Notes: generated by a model from the sequence alone, not told the origin. Shown: positions 42,750 through 53,879, counted from the first letter of the stretch. The stretch: 64,000 nt of DNA from Streptomyces tendae (GCF_008632955.1 NZ_CP043959.1:3844001-3908000); one strand, 5' to 3'. Numbers and translations: made by a program.

Positions 42750-43545
42750 CCGCCCCGACATCCTCCGCAAGCAGAGCGCCCGCGGTGCCGACCGGATCTG
42801 GGAGGCACGCCCCCGCTGGACCCGGCCCGAACTCCCGCCCGGCCGGCACGAGGTGACGGCGCTCGACATCAACGGCGCCTACCTGTCCGCCCTCAAGACC
42901 CACCTGCCGCTCGGCCAGCTGGAGCACTCCACCGGCAACCGGCACGACCGGCGGCGGGCGGGGGTCCATCTGATCACCCCTCCCGCCTGGGAGCACGACG
43001 CGGTCCTGCCGAACCCGATCGGCAGCCGCGACGAGCCGGGTCCGCTGTGGGTGACCGAGCCGACCCTGCGCCTGCTGCTGCGCCACTCGGGTCCCCGGTA
43101 CGCCCTCTGCGACCCGCCGGAGATCCACGAGTCGTGGACGTCCGGCGCCACCGAGAGCCTGCTGGAGAAGTTCCGCGTCGCGCTCCGGGACGTCCGGGAC
43201 CGCGCGATCGCCGAGGACGACGAGGTGACCCTGGAGTACGTGAAGGCGATGTACTCCAAGTTCGTCTCCACGATGGGGGAGTCGAACTACAACCGGGAGC
43301 TGTACCGCACGGACTGGATGCACCTCATCCGCTCCCAGGCGTTCGTGAACCTGTGGTGGAAGGCGCACCGCGCCCACGACGAGGGCTTGACGGTCGTCCG
43401 CGCGATGGGCACCGACGAGCTGCACGTGACCGGCGACTGGCGCGCCGTGTTCCCGGAGGGGCGCGGTGTCACCGAGGTGAAGGTCAAGGACGTCTACACC
43501 GTCGGCGACCCCGCCCCGGCCGGAACGGGACACGAGCCGGACTGA
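42750..43545 (+). pseudogene. 5'-truncated gene fragment with family B (protein-primed) DNA polymerase-like palm motifs
   Basis: Open frame immediately behind the merR stop with no ATG, GTG or TTG until GTG 42853, so the 5' end is missing or the gene is a remnant. Visible motifs in order: ALDINGAYLSALKTHLP (motif A-like, D-x-N-x-x-Y), EYVKAMYSKFVSTMG (motif B-like, compare NSLYGKFAS of phi29 polymerase), and AMGTDELHVTG (motif C-like, compare DTDSIHLTG). Spacings A to B (about 105) and B to C (about 55) are near the phi29 pattern. Motif C has Gly for the first Asp. No exonuclease domain precedes. The tail ends VKVKDVYTVGD. Identity is inference from motif geometry; I know no characterised homologue. 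Confidence 0.5.
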
Positions 43546-43578
43546 CACACCTGGGCGGCGGTGCGGGCGGGTGTGTCA
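43543..43578. terminator. Convergent hairpin spanning both stop codons
   Basis: TGACACACC (43543-43551) pairs with GGTGTGTCA (43570-43578). Each arm contains the stop codon of one convergent gene. Confidence 0.6.
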
Positions 43579-44004
43579 GAGGCGCTCGCGTACCCACTCC
43601 GGGTCGGGATTGACGTACCCCCGCCCGTCCGTCAGGACCACGGTCGGCACCGTCTCGTTCCCTTCCGCGAAGGACCGCACCACCGCCGCGCCGGCCGGGT
43701 CGCGCCAGATGTCGACCCAGTGCGCCCGGCGGGCGTCCCGGCCCAGGCGGAACCGCAGTCGCCTGTAGTAGTGGCAGCCCGGCCGCCAGTAGACGACCGG
43801 CCGGCCGTCCTCCTCGCTGCGGCGTTGCGCCTCCAGCGCGCCGGCCGGTTTCGGGAAGATCAGGGGCGAGTTCACCGCCGCGAACGCCACGAACGCCAGC
43901 AGGACCACCACCGCCCCGCCGTCGTTCCGGTCCGCGTGCAGCCCGGCCGCGGCGGCGACGCCGGCCACCACGATCAGCAACGGCAGGACCCAGCCCCGCA
44001 CCAT
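43576..44004 (-). CDS. Membrane-anchored glutaredoxin-like (mycoredoxin-type) protein, monothiol variant
   Basis: 142 residues. Two N-terminal TM segments (VLPLLIVVAGVAAAAGLHA, VVVLLAFVAFAAVNSPLI), a linker, then a thioredoxin-fold domain: RPVVYWRPGCHYYRRLRFRL, with C-H-Y-Y instead of the usual C-x-x-C, and VPTVVLTDGRG with the cis-Pro TVP. The domain faces the cytoplasm by the positive-inside rule. Loss of the second Cys implies monothiol chemistry with mycothiol or loss of function. No partner gene adjacent. Confidence 0.75.
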   Translation of the reverse strand: MVRGWVLPLLIVVAGVAAAAGLHADRNDGGAVVVLLAFVAFAAVNSPLIFPKPAGALEAQRRSEEDGRPVVYWRPGCHYYRRLRFRLGRDARRAHWVDIWRDPAGAAVVRSFAEGNETVPTVVLTDGRGYVNPDPEWVRERL

Positions 44005-44021
44005 GACGTCCTCCCCAAGCC

Positions 44022-45035
44022 CTACGACGACTCGCGCACGACCAGCTCCGTGGGGAGCGTGATCTGCCGGCGAGGGGCGTCGTTCAACGTGATGTCGGTG
44101 AGGATACGTGCCATCGTGCGGCCGAGCTCCTCCACGGGCTGACGCACCGTGGTCAGCGGGGGGTTGGTGTGCCGGGCCAGCACCGAGTCCTCGAAGCCGA
44201 CCACGGCGACGTCGTCCGGCACGCGGCGCTTCTGGCGGCGCAATTCGGCCAGGGCGCCCACCGCCATGAGGTCGGAGGCGGCGAAGACGGCGTCCAGATC
44301 CGGCGCGCGTTCAAGAAGCAAACGCATGGCACGGCCGCCGCTGTCCTCCGAGAAGTCCCCTGTCTCCAGCAGCAGTTCGTCCGCCGGGACGCCGGCCTCC
44401 TGGTGCGCGGTGCGCCACCCCGCGAGACGGGCACGGCCCACGTCCATGTCCTGGGGGCCGCTGATCGTCGCGATCCTCCGCCTGCCGCGGCCGAGCAGAT
44501 GCCGTACGGCCTCGGCGGCACCCCCGGCGTTGTCGGAGTTGACGTAGCTGAGCTGCTCGCCCGCGTCGCGGCGGCCCGCGAGCACGGTGGGCAGGCCCAT
44601 CTCCTCCAGGATGCCGGGCAGCCGGTCCTCGGAGTGGACGGAGACCAGCAGCACGCCGTCCACCCGGCGGGTGGCCACCGACTCGGTGAGCTGGTCGCGT
44701 TCGGCCTGGTCACGCACCAGCATCAGCTGCAACTGGGTGCCGCTCTCGGCGAGCGCGCCGCTCACACCCCGGATGAGCGCGGCGAAGAACGGCTCCGAAC
44801 CGAGCCGGCTCTCCGATTCCGGGATGACCAGGGCCACGGCGTTGGTGCGGTTGGTGACCAGGCCGCGGGCGACCGAGTTGGGGACGTAGTTCAGTTCTTT
44901 GATCGCCGCCAGGACCCTGGCCCGCGCGTCGGCGCTGACGAGATCCGAACCGTTGACGACACGGGAGACGGTGGTGCGACCCACGCCCGCGCGGGCGGCG
45001 ACGGTTTTGATCGTGGGACGGCGGTTGCCGGTCAT
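44022..45035 (-). CDS. LacI family regulator of the ABC/GH1 sugar operon
   Basis: 337 residues from ATG 45035 (GGGGGGAG upstream). HTH and hinge: PTIKTVAARAGVGRTTVSRV, then ELNYVPNSVARGLVTNR. Effector domain: ALVIPESESRLGSEPFFAAL, VDGVLLVSVHSEDRLPGIL, RRRIATISGPQDMDVGRARL, AVFAASDLMAVGALAELRR, AVVGFEDSVLARHTNPPLTT. Divergently transcribed from the binding-protein gene, with two operator copies between them. Similar to the CelR/CebR group and to the LacI at 17814, so the inducer is likely a beta-glucoside such as cellobiose or laminaribiose. Confidence 0.9.
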   Translation of the reverse strand: MTGNRRPTIKTVAARAGVGRTTVSRVVNGSDLVSADARARVLAAIKELNYVPNSVARGLVTNRTNAVALVIPESESRLGSEPFFAALIRGVSGALAESGTQLQLMLVRDQAERDQLTESVATRRVDGVLLVSVHSEDRLPGILEEMGLPTVLAGRRDAGEQLSYVNSDNAGGAAEAVRHLLGRGRRRIATISGPQDMDVGRARLAGWRTAHQEAGVPADELLLETGDFSEDSGGRAMRLLLERAPDLDAVFAASDLMAVGALAELRRQKRRVPDDVAVVGFEDSVLARHTNPPLTTVRQPVEELGRTMARILTDITLNDAPRRQITLPTELVVRESS

Positions 45036-45335
45036 GCACTCCCCCCTCGGCGGCCGCGGCGGCGTTCTCTGCCGCGGAGGTGACCTGCGGCAATTCTTGC
45101 AGACGTCCGCGTCGGCACAGCACCCCCAGGGTCCGGAAGGCGAACACGCGGCCCGCCTCGCACGCGGAAGTTGCTTTCAAGTTATTGACAGATTGCGCCG
45201 CTGCTACGAGTCTTCGTTGCGCGGTGGGAACGTGCCCACCCAGAGTTGGGCACGTTCCCACTCGATTCAGAGCCGCTGTAGTCATCGCAGAACTCGTCAC
45301 TCCGATGTGTCAGCGCCGTCGCTAGGAGGAGATCC
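45036..45335. other. Divergent control region of the sugar operon
   Basis: 300 bp, no gene. Holds a TTGACA hexamer (45185-45190) reading toward the binding-protein gene and, 34 bp further, the double operator 45224-45261. A clear -10 is not seen. Confidence 0.6.
45224..45261 (+). promoter_or_regulatory. Paired LacI operators forming a 15-bp inverted repeat
   Basis: GTGGGAACGTGCCCA (45224-45238) and its exact complement TGGGCACGTTCCCAC (45247-45261), 8-bp spacer. Each arm alone is an imperfect 14-bp palindrome of LacI type (TGGGAACGTGCCCA). They lie 75 bp before the binding-protein start, ideal for repression by the divergent LacI protein. Confidence 0.85.
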
Positions 45336-46643
45336 ATGGGCACTCTCGGTTCGTTGCGCAGGAAGGCGGTGGCGTCAGCCGCGGCCGTCGGCGCGCTCGC
45401 GCTCGTCGTCGGCTGCAGCGGCGACGGCGACTCGGTCACCGGTGGCAGCAAGGACGGCGACAAGGTCACCATCACCATGGGCCTGTTCGGCGTCATGGGG
45501 ATCAAGGAGACCGGCCTCCTCGAGGAGTACGAGAAGCAGAACCCCGGCGTCACGATCAAGGCCGAGATAGCCGGTGACGAGCAGACCTACTACACCGCGC
45601 TGCAGACCAAGCTCGCCGCCGGCAAGGGCCTGAAGGACATCCAGGGCATCGAGATCGGCCGGGCCAAGGAGATCACCGAGACCCGGGCGAAGATGTTCGC
45701 CGACTTCAAGGGCGTGGCGGGCACCGACCACTTCCTGCCCTGGAAGCAGTCGCAGATCACCACCCAGGACGGCAAGGTGCTGGGCCTCGGCACCGACATC
45801 GGCCCGATGGCCGTCTGTTACCGCAAGGACTACTTCGAGAAGGCCGGCCTGCCGACCGACCGCGAGCAGGTCGCCAAGCTGTGGGAAGGCGACTGGAAGA
45901 AGTACGTCGAGGTCGGCCGCACCTTCAAGAAGAACTACAAGGGCGGCGACGTCGCCTACACGGACTCCGCCAGCGGCCTGTTCAACGCCATGGTCTACGG
46001 CTACCCCGAGCAGTACTACAACGAGCAGGGCGACCTGATCTACGAGACGAACCCGGCCGTCAAGGAGGCCTGGGAGCTGTCGTCGGACGCGGCCGAGGAG
46101 GACCTGACCGCCAAGCTGCGCCAGTTCCAGCCCGGCTGGGACCCCGGTCTGTCCAACGGCACCTTCGCGACCGCCGTGTGCCCCGCCTGGATGCTGAGCC
46201 ACATCAGCGAGAAGGCCGGTGACGCCAACAAGGGCAAGTGGGACGTGGCCCGCGCGCCCAAGGGCGCCAACTGGGGCGGTTCCTTCCTCGGCGTGATCGA
46301 GAAGAGCCCGGTGAAGGAGGAGGCCCAGAAGCTCGTCGCCTGGCTGACCGCGCCCGAGCAGCAGGCCCGCATCTTCAAGGACCTCGGCAACATCCCGTCC
46401 TCGCAGAAGGCCCTCGAGGACCCCACCGTGAAGAACGCGACGTCCGACTACTTCAGCGGTGCGCCCCTCGGCCAGATCTTCGGTGCCGCGGCGCAGGACA
46501 TCCCCGACAAGCAGGTCCTCGGCCGCAAGGACGGCACCATCAAGGACACCTTCTCCCAGGGCCTGGCCCTGGTCGAGCAGGGGACGCCGCGTGACGAGGC
46601 ATGGAAGACCACCGCGAACCGCATTGAGAAGGCGGTCCGCTGA
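45336..46643 (+). CDS. Sugar ABC transporter substrate-binding lipoprotein
   Basis: 435 residues, AGGAGGAG upstream. Lipoprotein signal (MGTLGSLRRKAV, then ALALVVGC, Cys about residue 27), so it is anchored outside. Family 1 solute-binding fold: VTITMGLFGVMGIKETGLLE, YYTALQTKLAAGKGLKDIQG, VLGLGTDIGPMAVCYRKDYF, CPAWMLSHISEKAGD, FLGVIEKSPVKEEAQKLVAW. Layout resembles cellobiose/cello-oligosaccharide binders (CebE-like), but ligand contacts cannot be read. First gene of an operon with two permeases and a beta-glucosidase; no ATPase gene is present, as with operons served by the shared MsiK ATPase. LacI operators precede it. Confidence 0.9.
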   Translation: MGTLGSLRRKAVASAAAVGALALVVGCSGDGDSVTGGSKDGDKVTITMGLFGVMGIKETGLLEEYEKQNPGVTIKAEIAGDEQTYYTALQTKLAAGKGLKDIQGIEIGRAKEITETRAKMFADFKGVAGTDHFLPWKQSQITTQDGKVLGLGTDIGPMAVCYRKDYFEKAGLPTDREQVAKLWEGDWKKYVEVGRTFKKNYKGGDVAYTDSASGLFNAMVYGYPEQYYNEQGDLIYETNPAVKEAWELSSDAAEEDLTAKLRQFQPGWDPGLSNGTFATAVCPAWMLSHISEKAGDANKGKWDVARAPKGANWGGSFLGVIEKSPVKEEAQKLVAWLTAPEQQARIFKDLGNIPSSQKALEDPTVKNATSDYFSGAPLGQIFGAAAQDIPDKQVLGRKDGTIKDTFSQGLALVEQGTPRDEAWKTTANRIEKAVR

Positions 46644-46656
46644 CCGTCGCACAGCG

Positions 46657-46704
46657 GCCGTCCCGGGCCCGCCCCGCCCTTCGGGGCAGCGGGCCCGGGA
46701 CGGC
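46657..46704 (+). terminator. Intercistronic hairpin after the binding-protein gene
   Basis: GCCGTCCCGGGCCCGC (46657-46672) pairs with GCGGGCCCGGGACGGC (46689-46704), 16 bp, with an inner short stem. In ABC operons such a structure commonly causes partial termination or 3' protection so that the binding protein outnumbers permeases. Confidence 0.8.
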
Positions 46705-46733
46705 TCCCCATCCGTTCTGAGGAAGGAAGTCCG

Positions 46734-47729
46734 GTGGCCACCTCCACCACCAAGGCCCTGGCCGGCGAGGAGCCGCCGGGCCCGTCCCGCACGGGAGACG
46801 GGAAGGAGAACTCGCGGTGGCGCGGCGCCTGGTTGCACCGCCTCGACGTCAAGGGCGCGCCGTACGCGTTCATCGCTCCGTTCTTCGTCGTCTTCGCCGC
46901 GTTCAGCTTCTACCCGCTCATCTACACCTCGTGGATCTCCCTGCACGACGTGGAACTGGCCACGCTCGACATCATGGAGTGGGTGGCGTTCGACAACTAC
47001 GTCGAGCTGTGGGGCGACTCGCGGTTCTGGAACGCCCTGCAGAACACCATCACCATCGGCATCATCTCCACGGTGCCGCAGCTGCTGATGGCCCTGGGCA
47101 TGGCGCACCTGCTCAACTACCGCATGCGCGCCTCGCTGTTCTTCCGCGTCGCGTCGCTGGTCCCGTACGCCACGTCCGTCGGCGCCGCCGCGCTCGTCTT
47201 CACCATGATCTACGAGCGTGACTTCGGCATGATCAACTGGGCGCTCGGCACGGTCGGGATCGACCCGGTGAACTGGGAGGCCGACAAGTGGCCCGCCCAG
47301 GCCGCGATCTCCACCATCGTCATCTGGCGCTGGACCGGGTACAACGCCCTGCTGTACCTCGCGGCCATGCAGGCCATCCCCGCCGACCGGTACGAGGCCG
47401 CCTCCCTGGACGGCGCCTCCCGCTGGCAGCAGTTCACGCACGTCACCGTGCCCGGTATCCGGTCCACCATCGTCTTCACCATCGTGCTCTCCACGATCGG
47501 CGCCACCCAGCTGTTCGGTGAGCCGCTGATCTTCGGCCAGGGCCCCAACGGCGTCACCGGCGGCGCGGACAACCAGTACCAGACGCTCGGCCTGCTGCTG
47601 TACGAAGAGGGCTGGAAGAACTACCAGATGGGCCGCTCGGCGACCGTCGCCTGGGCGATGTTCATGCTGCTCGTCCTCGCGTTCGTGACGCAGCACCTGA
47701 TCAAGCGCCTGCGCTCCCGTAAGTCCTGA
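46734..47729 (+). CDS. Sugar ABC transporter permease 1 (MalF-like)
   Basis: 331 residues from GTG 46734 (GAGGAAGGAAG upstream). Charged cytoplasmic start, then six TM helices beginning YAFIAPFFVVFAAFSFYPLI. The EAA loop that docks the ATPase is visible as YEAASLDGASRWQQFTHVTVP, followed by the IVFTIVLSTIGATQLF helix. Forms the channel with permease 2. Follows the binding-protein gene across a hairpin. Confidence 0.92.
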   Translation: MATSTTKALAGEEPPGPSRTGDGKENSRWRGAWLHRLDVKGAPYAFIAPFFVVFAAFSFYPLIYTSWISLHDVELATLDIMEWVAFDNYVELWGDSRFWNALQNTITIGIISTVPQLLMALGMAHLLNYRMRASLFFRVASLVPYATSVGAAALVFTMIYERDFGMINWALGTVGIDPVNWEADKWPAQAAISTIVIWRWTGYNALLYLAAMQAIPADRYEAASLDGASRWQQFTHVTVPGIRSTIVFTIVLSTIGATQLFGEPLIFGQGPNGVTGGADNQYQTLGLLLYEEGWKNYQMGRSATVAWAMFMLLVLAFVTQHLIKRLRSRKS

Positions 47730-47741
47730 CCTGGAGACGCC

Positions 47742-50193
<2,452 letters not shown>

Positions 50194-50203
50194 CCCCTGA
50201 ACC

Positions 50204-50249
50204 GTGAGCCCGACTCCCCGCCCGTGGGGGGACGGGGAGTCGGGCTCAC
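50204..50249. terminator. 17-bp perfect hairpin, bidirectional terminator
   Basis: GTGAGCCCGACTCCCCG (50204-50220) pairs with CGGGGAGTCGGGCTCAC (50233-50249), loop 12 nt, between the beta-glucosidase and the convergent MDMPI gene. Confidence 0.85.
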
Positions 50250-50253
50250 GCCC

Positions 50254-50931
50254 TCACCCGGGCGTCCCGGGTGTTCCGCACCGCCTCCGCAACAACTCCA
50301 CGCCTTCGCCGTGGAGTTCGTCGCAGCAGGCGGCACGCCCCGTCATCGCCATGACCAGATCCACGGTGCGCCCGGACACGAGCGGCCCGGCCCCGGCGGC
50401 GAAGGGGCCGTCGTCGGCGACGAGTTGCAGCCCACCGATACGCCCCTTGGCGACGACGACGAGGTCCGTGCCGCTGTAGTACTCGGCCAGGGCCGTGGCG
50501 GTCCCGGTGGGATACGCGCGCCGTGTGCCGAGCGGACGCCGGATGTCCTCCCCGTGCACCACGGTCTCGCCCAGCATCGCGATGACGGGCAGCGGGGGCT
50601 TGGTCGTGCTCGGCACGGCCTGCCGGAAACGGTCGAGGGTTTCACCGGGGCCGGCCCCGAGCTGCTGGGCGAGCCGCAGGGCCACCTGCTTGTCGAAGTC
50701 GAACCGGCAGCGGAGGACGCCCGCGAGCCACCTGACGGTGTCGAGACTCGCCCCCGCGGTCAGATGCGCCAGCACCTCGCGTACGGTCAGCCCGTCGCAG
50801 AGCGAGGGCGTCGCCCACTGATCGTCCGTGAGCTCACGGAGATCGTCGGCCAGGGCGGCCCGCTCGGCGTGAACCAGGCCCCACACCTCGGTGTCACGTG
50901 GTCGTCGTGCTGCCGTTACCGAACGACTCAT
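50254..50931 (-). CDS. Maleylpyruvate isomerase (MDMPI/DinB-like) N-terminal domain protein
   Basis: 225 residues from ATG 50931. Four-helix DinB-like domain: WGLVHAERAALADDLRELTD, QWATPSLCDGLTVREVLAHL (His of the T-V-x-x-x-x-A-H-L motif) and AMLGETVVHGEDIRRPLG, giving the H-x-D/E-x-R metal site. The C-terminal part (YSGTDLVVVAKGRIGGLQLV, SGRTVDLVMAMTGRAACCDE) fits the mycothiol-dependent isomerase C-terminal domain. A thiol-transferase or mycothiol-linked role is inferred from the family. Confidence 0.82.
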   Translation of the reverse strand: MSRSVTAARRPRDTEVWGLVHAERAALADDLRELTDDQWATPSLCDGLTVREVLAHLTAGASLDTVRWLAGVLRCRFDFDKQVALRLAQQLGAGPGETLDRFRQAVPSTTKPPLPVIAMLGETVVHGEDIRRPLGTRRAYPTGTATALAEYYSGTDLVVVAKGRIGGLQLVADDGPFAAGAGPLVSGRTVDLVMAMTGRAACCDELHGEGVELLRRRCGTPGTPG

Positions 50932-51146
50932 AAGCCCCTGCACTCCTGTCACCAGCGGTGCTGTCCAGGGTCAGACCCTCACCTCGCAGCAAAGTCATCG
51001 CTGACGGGGCGGCAGGATCGACGCGTGCATCCTGACCAGCGTGGGGCGTCGTCCGGGACTTCGCGCGGACGGGGAGCCTGGGGTCACCAGGGGAGTGGCA
51101 CGCCGTGCAGGAGTGGGCGTGTACGTGGTGGTTGGGCTGGCCGGGC

Positions 51147-51887
51147 TCAGGCCGGCCTGCGCCACACCGAGATGTGCTTGGGGGAGTCCTGGGCGAACGG
51201 TGACCCGTCCCAGTCCGCGACGCGGCGCTCCAGTCCGAGCCCGGCGATCCGCGCCATGAGGTCGAGTTCCGCCGGCCAGGCGTAGCGGTGCCGGGAGGCG
51301 TCGCGGCGGTAGCGACCGTCGTCCCTGTCGCGGGTGAAGTGATGCGAGACGAGCATCTGCTCGACGAGGTCGAACGTGTCGAAGCCCAGATGCCGCTCGC
51401 TGACGTCGAACGGCACGGCGACCTGCCCGAGCGGCAGCGAACGCAACGGAGGCACGCCCAACTCGACGACGAATCGGCCACCGGGTGCCAGGTGACGTGC
51501 GGCGTTGCGGAAGCACTCGACCTGCTCGTCCTGCGTGAGCAGGTTGGAGATGGTGTTGTAGACGAGATAGACGAGGGTGAAGGTGCCGGGCACGACGGTG
51601 GTGGCCATGTCCCCGATGACGACGGGGAGTGTGTCCTCGTCGACCTTGCGCCGCAGTACGGCCGCCATGGGTTCGGACAGTTCGATGCCCGTCACCGGCA
51701 CACCACGTTCCCGCAGAGGTACCCCCACGCGCCCGGTCCCGATGGCGAACTCCAGGGCCCGGCCGTCCCCGGCCAGCTCCGCGAGGAAGTCCACGGTCGG
51801 CCCGAGGACGGCGGCCGAGAACATCTCGGTGTCCTCGGCGTCATAGCGTTCGGCGGCCGCACGGCTCCACAGCTCACTGGTCGTCAC
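51147..51887 (-). CDS. Class I SAM-dependent methyltransferase
   Basis: 246 residues. SAM motif I ALEFAIGTGRVGVPLRERG (E-x-x-x-G-T-G-R), then VTGIELSEPMAAVLRRK with the ribose-binding Glu/Asp, VVIGDMATTVVPGTFTLVYL (motif III-like) and AARHLAPGGRFVVELG (motif V). The layout is a Rossmann core followed by a C-terminal beta-rich lid (RRDASRHRYAWPAELDLMAR). Substrate unknown. Upstream is the hypothetical gene at 51931 in the same orientation. Confidence 0.87.
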   Translation of the reverse strand: MTTSELWSRAAAERYDAEDTEMFSAAVLGPTVDFLAELAGDGRALEFAIGTGRVGVPLRERGVPVTGIELSEPMAAVLRRKVDEDTLPVVIGDMATTVVPGTFTLVYLVYNTISNLLTQDEQVECFRNAARHLAPGGRFVVELGVPPLRSLPLGQVAVPFDVSERHLGFDTFDLVEQMLVSHHFTRDRDDGRYRRDASRHRYAWPAELDLMARIAGLGLERRVADWDGSPFAQDSPKHISVWRRPA

Positions 51888-51930
51888 GGACGGCCACTCT
51901 GCCGCGCACGGAGAGACACTGTCGACTCAT

Positions 51931-52350
51931 TTACCGGGACGGCCCGGCGGGCGGCCGCAGCAGGTCATGCCGGCCGTCAGGGCGGTGCGGGCTTGAGACG
52001 TGGTCACGCGCCCCGCACAGCCACTTTCGCGATTCCTGGACCTCCACGGCCAGGGACGGCGTGGACGGCATCAGCAGCATGGTGCCCCAGTCGTCCGGTA
52101 GTTCGTAGGCGTTCCCGTCGCGCGTCAGCGAGCCGACCGAACCGAAGCCGGGCGAGCCGCTCGCAGCGACCGCGGGCTCGACGACGCCCCGGCCCGTCCG
52201 GTGCAGCTCAAGCACGGAGGAGAAGGCGATCGTGGTCCTCCGCCGGGGCGAAGCGGCCCCGTACTCCCGGTGGCCCGGCACCAGCAGCAGATCGAGCCGG
52301 ATGCTCAGGACGCCCGGGCGGACCGTGATGTCAGTGATCATCGCGCTCAC
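51931..52350 (-). CDS. Hypothetical small beta-rich protein
   Basis: 139 residues from GTG 52350 (ATG 52341 also possible). No family recognised. The first 100 residues alternate hydrophobic and polar (DITVRPGVLSIRLDLLLVPG, TIAFSSVLELHRTGRGVVEP, NAYELPDDWGTMLLMPSTPS) as in a small beta barrel; the last 40 are Arg/Pro-rich. Coding bias is weaker than in neighbours, so it could be spurious. Confidence 0.45.
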   Translation of the reverse strand: MSAMITDITVRPGVLSIRLDLLLVPGHREYGAASPRRRTTIAFSSVLELHRTGRGVVEPAVAASGSPGFGSVGSLTRDGNAYELPDDWGTMLLMPSTPSLAVEVQESRKWLCGARDHVSSPHRPDGRHDLLRPPAGPSR

Positions 52351-52487
52351 GGCATCCCCGCCCCCTGCCGCCCCCACCCAGGGTGCCCGGCACCTGGGAT
52401 GACGGCGGTCTGGTTGTCGTGGCCGGGGCGATCGAGGCTGAGGGCCGAGCGGTGACCACGCCGCAGCCCACCGATCAAGGATCCGCC

Positions 52488-53879
52488 ATGCACGTCAACG
52501 ACACCACCAGCGCCGCCGTCCTCGAACAGCTCAGGCGTCGCCCCGCCGCGGAACGCCGCGTGCTGTTCCGGGGCGCGACCCTCGTCACCATGGACCCTGA
52601 CCTCGGCGTCATCGACCACGGAGACCTCCTCGTCGAGGGCGACACCATCACCGCCGTCGGGACGGACCTCAGCGCCGGGGACGCCGTCGTCGTCGACGTC
52701 ACCGGCAGCATCCTCAGCCCCGGGTTCGTCGACACCCACCGGCACGCCTGGGAGGCCCAGCTGCGGCGGATCATGCCGGACGTCGACGACCTCGGCGGCT
52801 ACGTGATGTCCACGCTGGCCGGCTACGCCACCGTCTACCGGCCCGAGGACATGTACACCGGCACCAAGCTCGCCGCCCTCACCGCGATCGACAGCGGCAT
52901 CACCACCATGCTCGACTTCTCCCACAACTCCCGTTCCCGCGCGCACTCCGACGCCGCCGTCGAGGCGCTCCGTGACACCGGCATCCGGGGCGTGCACGCC
53001 TCCATGGGCCCGCACTTCGGGGACTGGGACGGGCAGTGGCCCGGCGACCTCGCCCGCCTCAGAAACCAGTACTTCAGCAGCGACGACCAGCTGCTGACCC
53101 TCCGCCTGGCGGCCCTGGCCACCGACGAGGTCGCCGGACCGGCCCTCGCCTACGGTCCCCGACTCGCGCGCGTCGCGGACGACCTGGGCCTCGGAGTCAG
53201 CGTGGACGCCGTCTTCGGCGCCACCTCCTCCGAGGCGATCGCGCGCTGGGCCGAGGACGGCCTCCTCGGCCCCGACGTGACCTTGATCCACGCGACCGGG
53301 CTGACCCCGAAGGCGTGGAAGGCGATGGGGGAGACCGGCACCACCGTGGCACTCGCCCCCACCTCCGACGCCCAGATCGGCCTGGAGACCGCGGTTCCCG
53401 CCGTCGACGAGGCACTGGCCGCCGGCATCCGCCCCGGACTGAGCATCGACGTCGAGGTCGCCCTGGCCGGCGACATGTTCACGCAGATGCGGGCCCTGCA
53501 CACCATCCAGCGGATGCGCGCCGTCAACGCCACGTACGGCACCGACGAGGCACCCCGCCGCATCACCACCCGTGACGTCCTGGACTTCGCCACCCTCCAG
53601 GGCGCCCGCACCAACGGCCTCGTCGGCGTCACCGGCTCACTCACCCCGGGCAAGAAGGCCGACCTGCTGGTGATCGGGGCCGAGGACATCAACAACATGC
53701 CGCTCAACGATCCGATCGGCACCGTCGTCCTGGGCTCCGACGCACGCAACATCACCGCCGTCCTCGTCGACGGCGAGCCCCGCAAGTGGGACGGCCGTGT
53801 CCTCGGCGTCGACCTCGCCGCCCTGCGCGACGAGGTCCACGCCTCCCGCGCGCACGTGCTGTACACGCCGGCCGCCTGA
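52488..53879 (+). CDS. Amidohydrolase family protein (ATZ/TRZ-like)
   Basis: 463 residues from ATG 52488 (AAGGA six bases upstream); the open frame further upstream is not needed. N-terminal urease-like strand domain (RVLFRGATLVTMDPDLGVID), metal motif SPGFVDTHRHAWEAQLR (H-x-H-like, THRHA), VHASMGPHF, DVTLIHATGLTPKAWKAM with a second His, and PTSDAQIGLE for the acid. The C-terminal strand domain (NGLVGVTGSLTPGKKADLLV) closes the barrel. Deaminates or hydrolyses a small cyclic amide/amine; triazine-type or guanine-type substrate cannot be chosen. Followed by a GC hairpin. Confidence 0.9.
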   Translation: MHVNDTTSAAVLEQLRRRPAAERRVLFRGATLVTMDPDLGVIDHGDLLVEGDTITAVGTDLSAGDAVVVDVTGSILSPGFVDTHRHAWEAQLRRIMPDVDDLGGYVMSTLAGYATVYRPEDMYTGTKLAALTAIDSGITTMLDFSHNSRSRAHSDAAVEALRDTGIRGVHASMGPHFGDWDGQWPGDLARLRNQYFSSDDQLLTLRLAALATDEVAGPALAYGPRLARVADDLGLGVSVDAVFGATSSEAIARWAEDGLLGPDVTLIHATGLTPKAWKAMGETGTTVALAPTSDAQIGLETAVPAVDEALAAGIRPGLSIDVEVALAGDMFTQMRALHTIQRMRAVNATYGTDEAPRRITTRDVLDFATLQGARTNGLVGVTGSLTPGKKADLLVIGAEDINNMPLNDPIGTVVLGSDARNITAVLVDGEPRKWDGRVLGVDLAALRDEVHASRAHVLYTPAA

